Positions 49,516-50,268 of a stretch of 50,268 bases of DNA are shown piece by piece. The notes beneath the pieces are model-generated. The model was not told the origin of the DNA and ran no database searches. It saw only the letters and a program-made list of their open reading frames with translations. The position numbers and the translations under genes were made by a program. The stretch is from Alsobacter sp040380755. Lineage in GTDB: Bacteria > Pseudomonadota > Alphaproteobacteria > Rhizobiales > Beijerinckiaceae. Location of the stretch: NCBI GenBank assembly GCA_040380755.1, contig JBEIIL010000006.1, positions 1 through 50,268 on the forward strand. Reading direction: 5' to 3'. How positions within the stretch are numbered: position 1 is the stretch's first letter; each line of letters starts with the position of its first letter.

Positions 49516-50268
49516 TCACGGCGCCGCCCGCACGCAGATGCCGCTCCGCGCAACGACCTTGCCATGCTTGATCACCATGCGACGCACCGGCCGCGCCGCG
49601 ACGGCCTGCGTGATGGCCTCGCCATCGACGACAATGAGATCAGCCTTCGCGCCGACCTTCAGGCCGTAGTGTTCGAGCCGCATCACATCTGCACCGCCCT
49701 GCGTGCAGACATGGAACGCGAGTTCCACCTCCTCGTCGCGACGGAAATTGTTGCGGAGCCCGACCAGCATCGCACGCTCGAGCATGTCTGCGTTCCCGTA
49801 GGGCCCCCACGTGTCGCGGATCCCGTCCGAGCCCGAACAGACCCGGATGCCGGCATCGAGCAGCCGCTTGACCGGCGGAGCGGGGCGTGAGGCCGGGCCC
49901 GTCGTCATGATGCCGATGTCCAATTCCGCAAGCTGCTCGATCAGGGGATCGACAAGGTCGCGGTCCGGCGTGCCAAGGCAGAAGGCGTGGCTCACCACCA
50001 CATGGCCCCTCATGCCGAGCGCGCGGGTACGCTCGAAAATCAGATCGAACGAGAACGCGCCCATCTCTCCGGGCTCATGGAGATGAATATCGAGCGGCTT
50101 GCCGTAGGTCTGGGCAAGCGCAAAGATCGCGTCGAGATGCCCCTTGGGGTCTCGGTCGATCGCGCAGGGATCGAGGCCGCCGACCACATCGGCGCCGGCC
50201 TTCATGGCAGCGTCCATGAGATCGAGCGTTCCGGGGCGGCGCAGCAGTCCGGATTGGGGAAACGCGAC
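49516..50268 (-). CDS. Amidohydrolase, cytosine-deaminase (CodA)-like, 5' end beyond the window
   Basis: The C-terminal 250 residues of a TIM-barrel deaminase; the frame is open to the right edge (VAFPQSGLLRRPGTLDLMDA). MKAGADVVGGLDPCAIDRDP is typical of CodA-like enzymes. Metal and active-site residues are present: LDIHLHEPGEMGAF (HxH and Glu), VVSHAFCLGTPD (His), and VCSGSDGIRDTWGPYGNADM (Asp). The end ADLIVVDGEAITQAVAARPV is the usual beta-domain closure. Substrate could be cytosine, an isoguanine or another N-heterocycle. It leads the visible part of an operon with a second amidohydrolase and two Opp-type ATPases. Confidence 0.88.
   Translation of the reverse strand, partial: VAFPQSGLLRRPGTLDLMDAAMKAGADVVGGLDPCAIDRDPKGHLDAIFALAQTYGKPLDIHLHEPGEMGAFSFDLIFERTRALGMRGHVVVSHAFCLGTPDRDLVDPLIEQLAELDIGIMTTGPASRPAPPVKRLLDAGIRVCSGSDGIRDTWGPYGNADMLERAMLVGLRNNFRRDEEVELAFHVCTQGGADVMRLEHYGLKVGAKADLIVVDGEAITQAVAARPVRRMVIKHGKVVARSGICVRAAP

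Overview
This window looks like chromosomal DNA of a free-living alphaproteobacterium. The base composition is high in G+C (estimated by eye). Several neighbourhoods are typical of that class: trxB followed by a LysR gene; lgt, a MidA-type methyltransferase and pgeF in one overlapping run; ubiK, ybjN, proC, a COQ9/TetR-like gene and csaA; a MarR, OmpR-type and EnvZ-type run facing a branched-chain aminotransferase; and a UvrB with a long N-terminal extension. The order cannot be fixed from this sequence; Rhodospirillales or Hyphomicrobiales are the likeliest. No rRNA, tRNA, insertion sequence, prophage or CRISPR array was seen.

Layout. 0-1.8 kb: end of trxB, a LysR regulator, a probable new small RNA with its own terminator, and a MAPEG protein. 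1.8-4.4 kb: a NitT/TauT-type ABC importer. 4.6-9.9 kb: a DUF992 protein, aspartate aminotransferase, an orphan TctC-like binding protein, two unknown membrane-linked genes, a methyltransferase and a SemiSWEET. 9.9-13.4 kb: the DUF1501/DUF1800 pair, split by an opposite-strand gene and carrying a 15-bp G:C homopolymer at the DUF1800 5' end. 13.5-18.6 kb: uvrB and small hypothetical genes, including a leaderless-looking secreted protein and a 27-residue membrane microprotein with its own ribosome site and terminator. 18.6-25.1 kb: amidase, cold-shock protein, rlmJ, three exported proteins (RNase T2, an unknown, extensin-like), an atypical DapB and an outer-membrane barrel. 25.3-32.9 kb: a glycosyltransferase with a pteridine-reductase-like SDR, the pgeF/midA/lgt run (midA broken by one amber codon), ubiK, ybjN, proC, a COQ9/TetR-like gene and csaA.

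33.0-50.3 kb: EnvZ-type kinase, OmpR-type regulator and MarR protein divergent from ilvE; moaE, moaD, pgsA and uvrC in one direction; a creatinase-like M24 protein, a lipoprotein and prs; then rplY, pth and ychF; and at the right end a minus-strand catabolic cluster of two amidohydrolases and two Opp-type ABC ATPases whose permeases and binding protein lie outside the window.

Most of the window is housekeeping: excision repair (uvrB, uvrC), translation (rplY, pth, ychF, rlmJ, csaA), envelope (lgt, pgsA, pgeF, Omp), molybdopterin (moaD, moaE) and amino-acid metabolism (aatA, proC, ilvE). The most novel signals are small: the sRNA at 1218-1343 with an anti-Shine-Dalgarno loop, the microprotein at 18241-18324 under a CtrA-like box, the G15 tract at 13323-13337, and the amber-interrupted midA.
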